Assembly (NCBI GenBank): GCA_947579665.1
Contig: CANPUZ010000056.1
Location: forward strand, 62,001 to 126,000
Reading direction: 5' to 3'
Length of the DNA: 64,000 bases
DNA from: Sympetrum striolatum
Taxonomy: Eukaryota; Arthropoda; Insecta; Odonata; Libellulidae
The notes under the pieces were generated by a model. It did not search any database and had not been told where the DNA came from. It was given only the letters and a program-made list of their open reading frames with translations. Position numbers and translations under genes: made by a program. Below, one piece after another: positions 1 to 12,800 of this stretch; position 1 is the stretch's first letter, and each line of letters begins with the position of its first letter.

Positions 1-3000
1 CAGTAATTATCTTCATTTTTAGCCAAAATTTGTGTAGGATTTTTCAAATTTAAGGAAAAAAATTCAGAATTTGATAACATAAAAAGATTTTTTGTAAAGG
101 ATTTGGTTTTTTTTCATGAATTATCTTCATTTTTAGCCAAAATTTGTGTAGGATTTTTCAAATATAAGGAAAAAAATCCGGAATTTGATAAAATAAAAAG
201 ATTTTTTGTAAAAGATTTGGTTTTTTTCAGTAATTATCTTGATTTTTAGCCAAAATTTGTGTATGATTTTTCAAATATAAGAAAAAAATCCGGAATTTGT
301 TAAAATAAAAAGATTTTTTGTACAAGATTTGGTTTTTTTCAGTAATTATCTTCATTTTTAGCCTAAATTTGTGTAGGATTTTTCAAATTTAAGGAAAAAA
401 ATCCAGAATTTGATAAAATAAAAAGATTTTTTGTACAAGATTTGGTTTTTTTCATTAATTATCTTCATTTTTAGCCAAAATTTGTGTAGGATTTTTCAGA
501 TTTAAGGAAAAAAATCCAGAATTTGATAAAATAAAAAGATTTTTTGAACAAGATTTGGTTTTTTTCAGTAATTATCTTCATTTTTAGCCAAAATTTGTGT
601 AGGATTTTTCAAATTTAAGGAAAAAAATCCAGAATTTGATAAAATAAAAAGATTTTTTGTACAAGATTTGGTTTTTTTCAGTAATTATCTTCATTTTTAG
701 CCTAAATTTGTGTAGGATTTTTCAAATTTAAGGAAAAAAATCCAGAATTTGATAAAATAAAAAGATTTTTTGTACAAGATTTGGTTTTTTTCAGTAATTA
801 TCTTCATTTTTAGCCAAAATTTGTGTAGGATTTTTCAAATTTAAGGAAAAAAATCCAGAATTTGATAAAATAAAAAGATTTTTTGTACAAGATTTGGTTT
901 TTTTCATTAATTATCTTCATTTTTAGCCAAAATTTGTGTAGGATTTTTCAAATTTAAGGAAAAAAATCCAGAATTTGATAAAATAAAAAGATTTTTTGTA
1001 CAAGATTTGGTTTTTTTCATTAATTATCTTCATTTTTAGCCAAAATTTGTGTAGGATTTTTCAAATTTAAGGAAAAAAATCCAGAATTTGATAAAATAAA
1101 AAGATTTTTTGTACAAGATTTGGTTTTTTTCATTAATTATCTTCATTTTTAGCCAAAATTTGTGTAGGATTTTTCAAATTTAAGGAAAAAAATCCAGAAT
1201 TTGATAAAATAAAAAGATTTTTTGTACAAGATTTGGTTTTTTTCATTAATTATCTTCATTTTTAGCCAAAATTTGTGTAGGATTTTTCAAATTTAAGGAA
1301 AAAAATCCAGAATTTGATAAAATAAAAAGATTTTTTGTACAAGATTTGGTTTTTTTCATTAATTATCTTCATTTTTAGCCAAAATTTGTGTAGGATTTTT
1401 CAAATTTAAGGAAAAAAATCCAGAATTTGATAAAATAAAAAGATTTTTTGTACAAGATTTGGTTTTTTTCAGTAATTATCTTCATTTTTAGCCAAAATTT
1501 GTGTAGGATTTTTCAAATTTAAGGAAAAAAATCCAGAATTTGATAAAATAAAAAGATTTTTTGTACAAGATTTGGTTTTTTTCTTTAATTATCTTCATTT
1601 TTAGCCAAAATTTGTGTAGGATTTTTCAAATTTAAGGAAAAAAATCCAGAATTTGATAAAATAAAAAGATTTTTTGTACAAGATTTGGTTTTTTTCATTA
1701 ATTATCTTCATTTTTAGCCAAAATTTGTGTAGGATTTTTCAAATTTAAGGAAAAAAATCCAGAATTTGATAAAATAAAAAGATTTTTTGTACAAGATTTG
1801 GTTTTTTTCATTAATTATCTTCATTTTTAGCCAAAATTTGTGTAGGATTTTTCAAATTTAAGGAAAAAAATCCAGAATTTGATAAAATAAAAAGATTTTT
1901 TGTACAAGATTTGGTTTTTTTCATTAATTATCTTCATTTTTAGCCAAAATTTGTGTAGGATTTTTCAAATTTAAGGAAAAAAATCCAGAATTTGATAAAA
2001 TAAAAAGATTTTTTGTACAAGATTTGGTTTTTTTCATTAATTATCTTCATTTTTAGCCAAAATTTGTGTAGGATTTTTCAAATTTAAGGAAAAAAATCCA
2101 GAATTTGATAAAATAAAAAGATTTTTTGTACAAGATTTGGTTTTTTTCAGTAATTATCTTCATTTTTAGCCAAAATTTGTGTAGTATTTTTCAAATTTAA
2201 GGAAAAAAATCCAGAATTTGATAAAATAAAAAGATTTTTTGTACAAGATTTGGTTTTTTTCATTAATTATCTTCATTTTTAGCCAAAATTTGTGTAGGAT
2301 TTTTCAAATTTAAGGAAAAAAATCCAGAATTTGATAAAATAAAAAGATTTTTTGTACAAGATTTGGTTTTTTTCATTAATTATCTTCATTTTTAGCCAAA
2401 ATTTGTGTAGGATTTTTCAAATTTAAGGAAAAAAATCCAGAATTTGATAAAATAAAAAGATTTTTTGTACAAGATTTGGTTTTTTTCAGTAATTATCTTC
2501 ATTTTTAGCCAAAATTTGTGTAGGATTTTTCAAATTTAAGGAAAAAAATCCAGAATTTGATAAAATAAAAAGATTTTTTGTACAAGATTTGGTTTTTTTC
2601 ATTAATTATCTTCATTTTTAGCCAAAATTTGTGTAGGATTTTTCAAATTTAAGGAAAAAAATCCAGAAATTGATAAAATAAAAAGATTTTTTGTACAAGA
2701 TTTGGTTTTTTTCATTAATTATCTTCATTTTTAGCCAAAATTTGTGTAGGATTTTTCAAATTTAAGGAAAAAATCCAGAATTTGATAAAATAAAAAGATT
2801 TTTTGTACAAGATTTGGTTTTTTTCATTAATTATCTTCATTTTTAGCCAAAATTTGTGTAGGATTTTTCAAATTTAAGGAAAAAAATCCAGAATTTGATA
2901 AAATAAAAAGATTTTTTGTACATGATTTGGTTTTTTTCATTAATTATCTTCATTTTTGGCCAAAATTTGTGTAGGATTTTTCAAATTTAAGGAAAAAAAT

Positions 3001-3839
3001 CCAGAATTTGATAAAATAAAAAGATTTTTTGTACAAGATTTGGTTTTTTTCATTAATTATCTTCATTTTTAGCCAAAATTTGTGTAGGATTTTTCAAATT
3101 TAAGGAAAAAAATCCAGAATTTGATAAAATAAAAAGATTTTTTGTACAAGATTTGGTTTTTTTCATTAATTATCTTCATTTTTAGCCAAAATTTGTGTAG
3201 GATTTTTCAAATTTAAGGAAAAAAATCCAGAATTTGATAAAATAAAAAGATTTTTTGTACAAGATTTGGTTTTATTCATTAATTATCTTCATTTTTAGCC
3301 AAAATTTGTGTAGGATTTTTCAAATTTAAGGAAAAAAATCCAGAATTTGATAAAATAAAAAGATTTTTTGTACAAGATTTGGTTTTTTTCATTAATTATC
3401 TTCATTTTTAGCCAAAATTTGTGTAGGATTTTTCAAATTTAAGGAAAAAAATCCAGAATTTGATAAAATAAAAAGATTTTTTGTACAAGATTTGGTTTTT
3501 TTCATTAATTATCTTCATTTTTAGCCAAAATTTGTGTAGGATTTTTCAAATTTAAGGAAAAAAATCCAGAATTTGATAAAATAAAAAGATTTTTTGTACA
3601 AGATTTGGTTTTTTTCATTAATTATCTTCATTTTTAGCCAAAATTTGTGTAGGATTTTTCAAATTTAAGGAAAAAAATCCAGAATTTGATAAAATAAAAA
3701 GATTTTTTGTACAAGATTTGGTTTTTTTCATTAATTATCTTCATTTTTAGCCAAAATTTGTGTAGGATTTTTCAAATTTAAGGAAAAAAATCCAGAATTT
3801 GATAAAATAAAAAGATTTTTTGTAAAAGATTTGGTTTTT
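1..3839 (+). repeat. homogeneous satellite domain 1
   Basis: About 34 monomers. The first 350 bases are mixed: one monomer near 250-320 is the short type 3 variant (GTGTATGAT, AAATATAAG, TCCGGAATTTGTTAAAAT). From about 400 on the units are nearly identical type 1, differing mostly in CATTAATTAT versus CAGTAATTAT at the monomer start. Scattered private changes serve as markers for duplication: GTAGTAT near 2185, a shortened A run near 2766, CATGATTTGG at 2921 and TTTTTGGCC near 2955. No gene is seen. Confidence 0.9.
1131..1243 (+). repeat. representative complete monomer (type 1)
   Basis: One full 113-bp unit used here as the reference for type 1, the commonest subfamily. Diagnostic positions are CATTAATTAT at its start, TTTTAGCC, GTGTAGGAT, CAGAATTTGATAAAAT and TTGTACAAGATTTGG. 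An internal dyad lies at 1167-1195: GGATTTTT at one end and AAAAATCC at the other pair perfectly over 8 bp around a 13-base centre. TTGTACAA is an additional 8-bp palindrome near the 3' end. No open frame crosses the unit meaningfully. Confidence 0.95.
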
Positions 3840-5756
3840 TTCAGTAATTATCTTCATTTTTAACCAAAATTTGTGTAGGATTTTTCAAATTTAAGATAAA
3901 AAAATCCAGAATTTGTTAAAATAAAAAGATTTTTTGTAAAGGGTTTGTATTTTTTTCATTAATTATCTTCATTTTTAGCCAAAACTTGTGTTTGATTTTT
4001 CAAATATAAGGAAAAAATCCGGAATTTGTTAAAATAAAAAGATTTTTTGTAAGAGATTTGGGTTTTTTTCCTTAATTATCTTCATTTTTAGCCAAAATTT
4101 TGGTAGGATTTTTCAAATTTAAGGAAAAAAATCCAGAATTTGATAAAATAAAAAGATTTTTTGTAAATGATTTGGTTTTTTTCATATATTATCTTCATTT
4201 TTAGCCAAAATTTGTGGAGGATTTTTTAAATTTAAGGAAAAAAATCCAGAATTTGTTAAAATAAAAAGATTTTTTACAAAAGATTTGGATATTTTCAGTA
4301 ATTATCTTCATTTTTAACCAAAATTTGGTTAGGATTTTTCAAATTTAAGGAAAAATATCCAGAATTTGATTAAATAAAAAGATTTTTTGTAAAAGATTTG
4401 GTTTTTTTCAGTAATTATCTTCATTTTTAACCAAAATTTGGTTATGATTTTTCAAATTTATGGAAAAAAATCCAGAATTTGATAAAATAAAAAGATTTTT
4501 TGCAAAAGATTTGGTTTTTTTCAGTAATTATTTTCATTTTTAACCAAAATTTGGTTATGATTTTGCAAATTTATGGAAAAAAATCAAGAATTTGATAAAA
4601 TAAAAAGATTTTTTGTAAAAGATTTGTTTTTTTTCAGTAATTATCTTCATTTTTAACCAAAATTTGTCTTGGATTTTTCAAATTTAAGAAAAAAAATCCA
4701 GAATTTGATAAAATAAAAAGATTTCTTGTAAAATATTTGGTTTTTTTCATAAATTATCTTCATTATTAGCCAAAATTTGTGTAGGATTTTTTAAATTTAA
4801 GGAAAAAAATCCAGAATTTGATAAAATAAAAAGATTTTTTGCAAAAGATTTGGTTTTTTTCAGTAATTATTTTCATTTTTAACCAAAATTTGGTTATGAT
4901 TTTGCAAATTTATGGAAAAAAATCCGGAATTTGTTAAAATAAAAAGATTTTTTGCAAAAGATTTGGGTTTTTTTCATAAATTATCTTTATTTTTAACCAA
5001 AATTTGTCTTGGATTTTTCAAATTTAAGAAAAAAAATCCAGAATTTGATAAAATAAAAAGATTTCTTGTAAAATATTTGGTTTTTTTCATAAATTATCTT
5101 CATTTTTAGCCAAAATTTGTGTAGTATTTTTCAAATTTAAGGAAAAAAATCCAGAATTTGATAAAATAAAAAGATTTTTTACAAAAGATTTGGATATTTT
5201 CAGTAATTATCTTCATTTTTAACCAAAATTTGGTTAGGATTTTTCAAATTTAAGGAAAAATATCCAGAATTTGATTAAATAAAAAGATTTTTTGTAAAAG
5301 ATTTGGTTTTTTTCAGTAATTATCTTCATTTTTAACCAATATTTGGTTATGATTTTTCAAATTTACGGAAAAAAATCCAGAATTTGATAAAATAAAAAGA
5401 TTTTTTGCAAAAGATTTGGTTTTTTTCAGTAATTATTTTCATTTTTAACCAAAATTTGGTTATGATTTTGCAAATTTATGGAAAAAAATCAAGAATTTGA
5501 TAAAATAAAAAGATTTTTTGTAAAAGATTTGTTTTTTTTCAGTAATTATCTTCATTTTTAACCAAAATTTGGTTATAATTTTTCAAATTTATGGAAAAAA
5601 ATCCAGAATTTGATAAAATAAAAAGATTTTTTGTTAATGATTTGGTTTTTTTCAGTAATTATCTTCATTTTTAACCAAAATTTGGTTATGATTTTTCAAA
5701 TTTAAGGAAAAAAATCCAGAATTTGATAAAATAAAAAGATTTTTTGTACAAGATTT
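3840..5756 (+). repeat. diverged monomer island A (type 2 rich)
   Basis: About 17 monomers that differ from type 1 at several positions each. Typical changes are TTTTAACC for TTTTAGCC, AAAATTTGGTTATGAT for AAAATTTGTGTAGGAT, TTGCAAAAG or TTGTAAAAG for TTGTACAAG, and GTTAAAAT for GATAAAAT. The AACC plus GGTTA combination makes a perfect 17-bp palindrome, for example 4428-4444. A monomer with the marker GGATATTTTC occurs at about 4280 and 5185, an internal repeat of about 8 monomers. A 65-codon open frame at 4912-5109 is only a two-monomer read-through. Confidence 0.9.
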
Positions 5757-6982
5757 CGTTTTTTTCATTAATTATCTTCATTTTTAGCCAAAATTTGTGT
5801 AGGATTTTTCAAATTTAAGGAAAAAAATCCAGAATTTGATAAAATAAAAAGATTTTTTGTACAAGATTTGGTTTTTTTCATTAATTATCTTCATTTTTAG
5901 CCAAAATTTGTGTAGTATTTTTCAAATTTAAGGAAAAAAATCCAGAATTTGATAAAATAAAAAGATTTTTTGTACAAGATTTGGTTTTTTTCATTAATTA
6001 TCTTCATTTTTAGCCAAAATTTGTGTAGGATTTTTCAAATTTAAGGAAAAAAATCCAGAATTTGATAAAATAAAAAGATTTTTTGTAAAAGATTTGGTTT
6101 TTTTCATTAATTATCTTCATTTTTAGCCAAAATTTGTGTAGGATTTTTCAAATTTAAGGAAAAAAATCCAGAATTTGATAAAATAAAAAGATTTTTTGTA
6201 CAAGATTTGGTTTTTTTCATTAATTATCTTCATTTTTAGCCAAAATTTGTGTAGTACTTTTCAAATTTAAGGAAAAAAATCCAGAATTTAATAAAATAAA
6301 AAGATTTTTTGTACAAGATTTGGTTTTTTTCATTAATTATCTTCATTTTTAGCCAAAATTTGTGTAGGATTTTTCAAATTTAAGGAAAAAAATCCAGAAT
6401 TTGATAAAATAAAAAGATTTTTTGTACAAGATTTGGTTTTTTTCAGTAATTATCTTCATTTTTAGCCAAAATTTGTGTAGGATTTTTCAAATTTAAGGAA
6501 AAAAATCCAGAATTTGATAAAATAAAAAGATTTTTTGTACAAGATTTGGTTTTTTTCATTAATTATCTTCATTTTTAGCCAAAATTTGTGTAGGATTTTT
6601 CAAATTTAAGGAAAAAAATCCAGAATTTGATAAAATAAAAAGATTTTTTGTACAAGATTTGGTTTTTTTCATTAATTATCTTCATTTTTAGCCAAAATTT
6701 GTGTAGGATTTTTCAAATTTAAGGAAAAAAATCCAGAATTTGATAAAATAAAAAGATTTTTTGTACAAGATTTGGTTTTTTTCATTAATTATCTTCATTT
6801 TTAGCCAAAATTTGTGTAGTATTTTTCAAATTTAAGGAAAAAAATCCAGAATTTGATAAAATAAAAAGATTTTTTGTACAAGATTTGGTTTTTTTCATTA
6901 ATTATCTTCATTTTTAGCCAAAATTTGTGTAGGATTTTTCAAATTTAAGGAAAAAAATCCAGAATTTGATAAAATAAAAAGA
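5757..6982 (+). repeat. homogeneous satellite between islands A and B
   Basis: Near-uniform type 1 monomers resuming directly after a marker monomer with AGATTTCGTT at 5751. Useful markers inside are GTAGTAT near 5911, GTAAAAG near 6085, GTAGTACTTTT near 6251 and GTAGTAT near 6816. The same markers in the same order follow islands B and C, which shows that islands and flanks were copied together. No gene is seen. Confidence 0.88.
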
Positions 6983-7790
6983 TTTTTTGTAAAAGATTTG
7001 GTTTTTTTCAGTAATCATCTTCATTTTTAGCCAAAATTTGTGTATGATTTTTCAAATATAAGAAAAAAATCCGGAATTTGTTAAAATAAAAAGATTTTTT
7101 GTACAAGATTTGGTTTTTTTCATTAATTATCTTCATTTTTAGCCAAAATTTGTGTAGGATTTTTTTAAATTTAAGGAAAAAAATCCAGAATTTGTTAAAA
7201 TAAAAAGATTTTTTACAAAAGATTTGGATATTTTCAGTAATTATCTTCATTTTTAACCAAAATTTGGTTAGGATTTTTCAAATTTAAGGAAAAATATCCA
7301 GAATTTGATTAAATAAAAAGATTTTTTGTAAAAGATTTGGTTTTTTTCAGTAATTATCTTCATTTTTAACCAAAATTTGGTTATGATTTTTCAAATTTAT
7401 GGAAAAAAATCCAGAATTTGATAAAATAAAAAGATTTTTTGCAAAAGATTTGGTTTTTTTCAGTAATTATTTTCATTTTTAACCAAAATTTGGTTATGAT
7501 TTTGCAAATTTATGGAAAAAAATCAAGAATTTGATAAAATAAAAAGATTTTTTGTAAAAGATTTGTTTTTTTTCAGTAATTATCTTCATTTTTAACCAAA
7601 ATTTGGTTATAATTTTTCAAATTTATGGAAAAAAATCCAGAATTTGATAAAATAAAAAGATTTTTTGTTAATGATTTGGTTTTTTTCAGTAATTATCTTC
7701 ATTTTTAACCAAAATTTGGTTATGATTTTTCAAATTTAAGGAAAAAAATCCAGAATTTGATAAAATAAAAAGATTTTTTGTACAAGATTT
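6983..7790 (+). repeat. diverged monomer island B
   Basis: Seven monomers. The first part carries a type 3 unit (GTGTATGAT, AAATATAAG, TCCGG). The rest is a copy of the second half of island A: the GGATATTTTC marker at about 7215 and the AGATTTCG marker at 7785 lie 2034 bp (18 x 113) after their counterparts in island A. An 80-codon reverse open frame at 7008-7250 is a repeat read-through and not a gene. Confidence 0.88.
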
Positions 7791-9816
7791 CGTTTTTTTC
7801 ATTAATTATCTTCATTTTTAGCCAAAATTTGTGTAGGATTTTTCAAATTTAAGGAAAAAAATCCAGAATTTGATAAAATAAAAAGATTTTTTGTACAAGA
7901 TTTGGTTTTTTTCATTAATTATCTTCATTTTTAGCCAAAATTTGTGTAGTATTTTTCAAATTTAAGGAAAAAAATCCAGAATTTGATAAAATAAAAAGAT
8001 TTTTTGTACAAGATTTGGTTTTTTTCATTAATTATCTTCATTTTTAGCCAAAATTTGTGTAGGATTTTTCAAATTTAAGGAAAAAAATCCAGAATTTGAT
8101 AAAATAAAAAGATTTTTTGTAAAAGATTTGGTTTTTTTCATTAATTATCTTCATTTTTAGCCAAAATTTGTGTAGGATTTTTCAAATTTAAGGAAAAAAA
8201 TCCAGAATTTGATAAAATAAAAAGATTTTTTGTACAAGATTTGGTTTTTTTCATTAATTATCTTCATTTTTAGCCAAAATTTGTGTAGTACTTTTCAAAT
8301 TTAAGGAAAAAAATCCAGAATTTGATAAAATAAAAAGATTTTTTGTACAAGATTTGGTTTTTTTCATTAATTATCTTCATTTTTAGCCAAAATTTGTGTA
8401 GTATTTTTCAAATTTAAGGAAAAAAATCCAGAATTTGATAAAATAAAAAGATTTTTTGTACAAGATTTGGTTTTTTTCATTAATTATCTTCATTTTTAGC
8501 CAAAATTTGTGTAGGATTTTTCAAATTTAAGGAAAAAATCCAGAATTTGATAAAATAAAAAGATTTTTTGTACAAGATTTGGTTTTTTTCATTAATTATC
8601 TTCATTTTTAGCCAAAATTTGTGTAGGATTTTTCAAATTTAAGGAAAAAAATCCAGAATTTGATAAAATAAAAAGATTTTTTGTACATGATTTGGTTTTT
8701 TTCATTAATTATCTTCATTTTTGGCCAAAATTTGTGTAGGATTTTTCAAATTTAAGGAAAAAAATCCAGAATTTGATAAAATAAAAAGATTTTTTGTACA
8801 AGATTTGGTTTTTTTCATTAATTATCTTCATTTTTAGCCAAAATTTGTGTAGGATTTTTCAAATTTAAGGAAAAAAATCCAGAATTTGATAAAATAAAAA
8901 GATTTTTTGTACAAGATTTGGTTTTTTTCATTAATTATCTTCATTTTTAGCCAAAATTTGTGTAGGATTTTTCAAATTTAAGGAAAAAAATCCAGAATTT
9001 GATAAAATAAAAAGATTTTTTGTACAAGATTTGGTTTTATTCATTAATTATCTTCATTTTTAGCCAAAATTTGTGTAGGATTTTTCAAATTTAAGGAAAA
9101 AAATCCAGAATTTGATAAAATAAAAAGATTTTTTGTACAAGATTTGGTTTTTTTCATTAATTATCTTCATTTTTAGCCAAAATTTGTGTAGGATTTTTCA
9201 AATTTAAGGAAAAAAATCCAGAATTTGATAAAATAAAAAGATTTTTTGTACAAGATTTGGTTTTTTTCATTAATTATCTTCATTTTTAGCCAAAATTTGT
9301 GTAGGATTTTTCAAATTTAAGGAAAAAAATCCAGAATTTGATAAAATAAAAAGATTTTTTGTACAAGATTTGGTTTTTTTCATTAATTATCTTCATTTTT
9401 AGCCAAAATTTGTGTAGTATTTTTCAAATTTAAGGAAAAAAATCCAGAATTTGATAAAATAAAAAGATTTTTTGTACAAGATTTGGTTTTTTTCATTAAT
9501 TATCTTCATTTTTAGCCAAAATTTGTGTAGGATTTTTCAAATTTAAGGAAAAAAATCCAGAATTTGATAAAATAAAAAGATTTTTTGTACAAGATTTGGT
9601 TTTTTTCATTAATTATCTTCATTTTTAGCCAAAATTTGTGTAGGATTTTTCAAATTTAAGGAAAAAAATCCAGAATTTGATAAAATAAAAAGATTTTTTG
9701 TACAAGATTTGGTTTTTTTCATTAATTATCTTCATTTTTAGCCAAAATTTGTGTAGGATTTTTCAAATTTAAGGAAAAAAATCCAGAATTTGATAAAATA
9801 AAAAGATTTTTTGTAA
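7791..9816 (+). repeat. homogeneous satellite between islands B and C
   Basis: Type 1 monomers with few changes. The 5' part repeats the marker series seen after island A (GTAGTAT, GTAAAAG, GTAGTACTTTT). From about 8.5 kb it instead repeats the series of 2.7-3.8 kb: shortened A run at 8531, CATGATTTGG at 8686, TTTTTGGCC near 8720 and GGTTTTATTC at 9033, each 5765 bp after its first copy. The switch between two marker series marks an old exchange point near 8.4 kb. Confidence 0.85.
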
Positions 9817-12800
9817 AAGATTTGGTTTTTTTCAGTAATTATCTTCATTTTTAACCAAAATTTGTGTAGGATTTTTCAAATTTAAGATAAAAAAATCCAG
9901 AATTTGTTAAAATAAAAAGATTTTTTGTAAAGGGTTTGTATTTTTTTCATTAATTATCTTCATTTTTAGCCAAAACTTGTGTTTGATTTTTCAAATATAA
10001 GGAAAAAATCCGGAATTTGTTAAAATAAAAAGATTTTTTGTAAGAGATTTGGGTTTTTTTCCTTAATTATCTTCATTTTTAGCCAAAATTTTGGTAGGAT
10101 TTTTCAAATTTAAGGAAAAAAATCCAGAATTTGATAAAATAAAAAGATTTTTTGTAAATGATTTGGTTTTTTTCATATATTATCTTCATTTTTAGCCAAA
10201 ATTTGTGTAGGATTTTTTAAATTTAAGGAAAAAAATCCAGAATTTGTTAAAATAAAAAGATTTTTTACAAAAGATTTGGATATTTTCAGTAATTATCTTC
10301 ATTTTTAACCAAAATTTGGTTAGGATTTTTCAAATTTAAGGAAAAATATCCAGAATTTGATTAAATAAAAAGATTTTTTGTAAAAGATTTGGTTTTTTTC
10401 AGTAATTATCTTCATTTTTAACCAAAATTTGGTTATGATTTTTCAAATTTATGGAAAAAAATCCAGAATTTGATAAAATAAAAAGATTTTTTGCAAAAGA
10501 TTTGGTTTTTTTCAGTAATTATTTTCATTTTTAACCAAAATTTGGTTATGATTTTGCAAATTTATGGAAAAAAATCAAGAATTTGATAAAATAAAAAGAT
10601 TTTTTGTAAAAGATTTGTTTTTTTTCAGTAATTATCTTCATTTTTAACCAAAATTTGTCTTGGATTTTTCAAATTTAAGAAAAAAAATCCAGAATTTGAT
10701 AAAATAAAAAGATTTCTTGTAAAATATTTGGTTTTTTTCATAAATTATCTTCATTTTTAGCCAAAATTTGTGTAGGATTTTTTAAATTTAAGGAAAAAAA
10801 TCCAGAATTTGATAAAATAAAAAGATTTTTTGCAAAAGATTTGGTTTTTTTCAGTAATTATTTTCATTTTTAACCAAAATTTGGTTATGATTTTGCAAAT
10901 TTATGGAAAAAAATCCGGAATTTGTTAAAATAAAAAGATTTTTTGCAAAAGATTTGGGTTTTTTTCATAAATTATCTTTATTTTTAACCAAAATTTGTCT
11001 TGGATTTTTCAAATTTAAGAAAAAAAATCCAGAATTTGATAAAATAAAAAGATTTCTTGTAAAATATTTGGTTTTTTTCATAAATTATCTTCATTTTTAG
11101 CCAAAATTTGTGTAGTATTTTTCAAATTTAAGGAAAAAAATCCAGAATTTGATAAAATAAAAAGATTTTTTACAAAAGATTTGGATATTTTCAGTAATTA
11201 TCTTCATTTTTAACCAAAATTTGGTTAGGATTTTTCAAATTTAAGGAAAAATATCCAGAATTTGATTAAATAAAAAGATTTTTTGTAAAAGATTTGGTTT
11301 TTTTCAGTAATTATCTTCATTTTTAACCAATATTTGGTTATGATTTTTCAAATTTACGGAAAAAAATCCAGAATTTGATAAAATAAAAAGATTTTTTGCA
11401 AAAGATTTGGTTTTTTTCAGTAATTATTTTCATTTTTAACCAAAATTTGGTTATGATTTTGCAAATTTATGGAAAAAAATCAAGAATTTGATAAAATAAA
11501 AAGATTTTTTGTAAAAGATTTGTTTTTTTTCAGTAATTATCTTCATTTTTAACCAAAATTTGGTTATAATTTTTCAAATTTATGGAAAAAAATCCAGAAT
11601 TTGATAAAATAAAAAGATTTTTTGTTAATGATTTGGTTTTTTTCAGTAATTATCTTCATTTTTAACCAAAATTTGGTTATGATTTTTCAAATTTAAGGAA
11701 AAAAATCCAGAATTTGATAAAATAAAAAGATTTTTTGTACAAGATTTCGTTTTTTTCATTAATTATCTTCATTTTTAGCCAAAATTTGTGTAGGATTTTT
11801 CAAATTTAAGGAAAAAAATCCAGAATTTGATAAAATAAAAAGATTTTTTGTACAAGATTTGGTTTTTTTCATTAATTATCTTCATTTTTAGCCAAAATTT
11901 GTGTAGTATTTTTCAAATTTAAGGAAAAAAATCCAGAATTTGATAAAATAAAAAGATTTTTTGTACAAGATTTGGTTTTTTTCATTAATTATCTTCATTT
12001 TTAGCCAAAATTTGTGTAGGATTTTTCAAATTTAAGGAAAAAAATCCAGAATTTGATAAAATAAAAAGATTTTTTGTAAAAGATTTGGTTTTTTTCATTA
12101 ATTATCTTCATTTTTAGCCAAAATTTGTGTAGGATTTTTCAAATTTAAGGAAAAAAATCCAGAATTTGATAAAATAAAAAGATTTTTTGTACAAGATTTG
12201 GTTTTTTTCATTAATTATCTTCATTTTTAGCCAAAATTTGTGTAGGATTTTTCAAATTTAAGGAAAAAAATCCAGAATTTGATAAAATAAAAAGATTTTT
12301 TGTACAAGATTTGGTTTTTTTCATTAATTATCTTCATTTTTAGCCAAAATTTGTGTAGGATTTTTCAAATTTAAGGAAAAAAATCCAGAATTTGATAAAA
12401 TAAAAAGATTTTTTGTACAAGATTTGGTTTTTTTCATTAATTATCTTCATTTTTAGCCAAAATTTGTGTAGGATTTTTCAAATTTAAGGAAAAAAATCCA
12501 GAATTTGATAAAATAAAAAGATTTTTTGTACAAGATTTGGTTTTTTTCATTAATTATCTTCATTTTTAGCCAAAATTTGTGTAGGATTTTTCAAATTTAA
12601 GGAAAAAAATCCAGAATTTGATAAAATAAAAAGATTTTTTGTACAAGATTTGGTTTTTTTCAGTAATTATCTTCATTTTTAGCCAAAATTTGTGTAGGAT
12701 TTTTCAAATTTAAGGAAAAAAATCCAGAATTTGATAAAATAAAAAGATTTTTTGTACAAGATTTGGTTTTTTTCATTAATTATCTTCATTTTTAGCCAAA

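Larger units (their letters stand above)
2700..7110 (+). repeat. large segmental duplication, copy 1 (partner about 8500-13320)
   Basis: Rare marker bases recur in the same order in the partner segment. The offset is 5765 bp over 2.77-3.27 kb, 5991 bp over 3.98-5.75 kb and 6217 bp near 6.8 kb. Each step is 226 bp, exactly two monomers, so the copies differ by gain or loss of dimers inside otherwise collinear sequence. Ends are approximate because homogeneous monomers offer few markers. Confidence 0.85.

Noticed and set aside
1131..1243. CENP-B box or telomere-like motif in the monomer
   Set aside because: I find no CENP-B box pattern (TTCG...CGGG) and no runs of known telomere repeats. The unit is almost entirely A/T tracts.
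1131..1243. Helically phased A-tracts giving strongly curved DNA
   Set aside because: The centres of the A or T runs in the monomer are spaced irregularly (about 24, 17, 24, 8, 20 and 21 bp), so simple 10-bp phasing is not evident. A curvature calculation would be needed to claim it.
4912..5109. 65-codon open frame, duplicated exactly at 10903-11100, as a conserved gene pair
   Set aside because: The product is a Lys/Phe/Ile-rich translation of two satellite monomers. The two copies are identical only because the whole 5991-bp segment is duplicated. There is no start context or domain.
7008..7250. Reverse-strand open frames (also 30521-30730, 47253-47556, 55622-55813, 56085-56273) and forward frames 46891-47112, 48098-48289 and 63517-63759 as small genes
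   Set aside because: All lie wholly inside satellite monomers. The 30521-30730 frame exists only because one T is missing near 30645. None continues beyond about two units, since 113 is not a multiple of 3.
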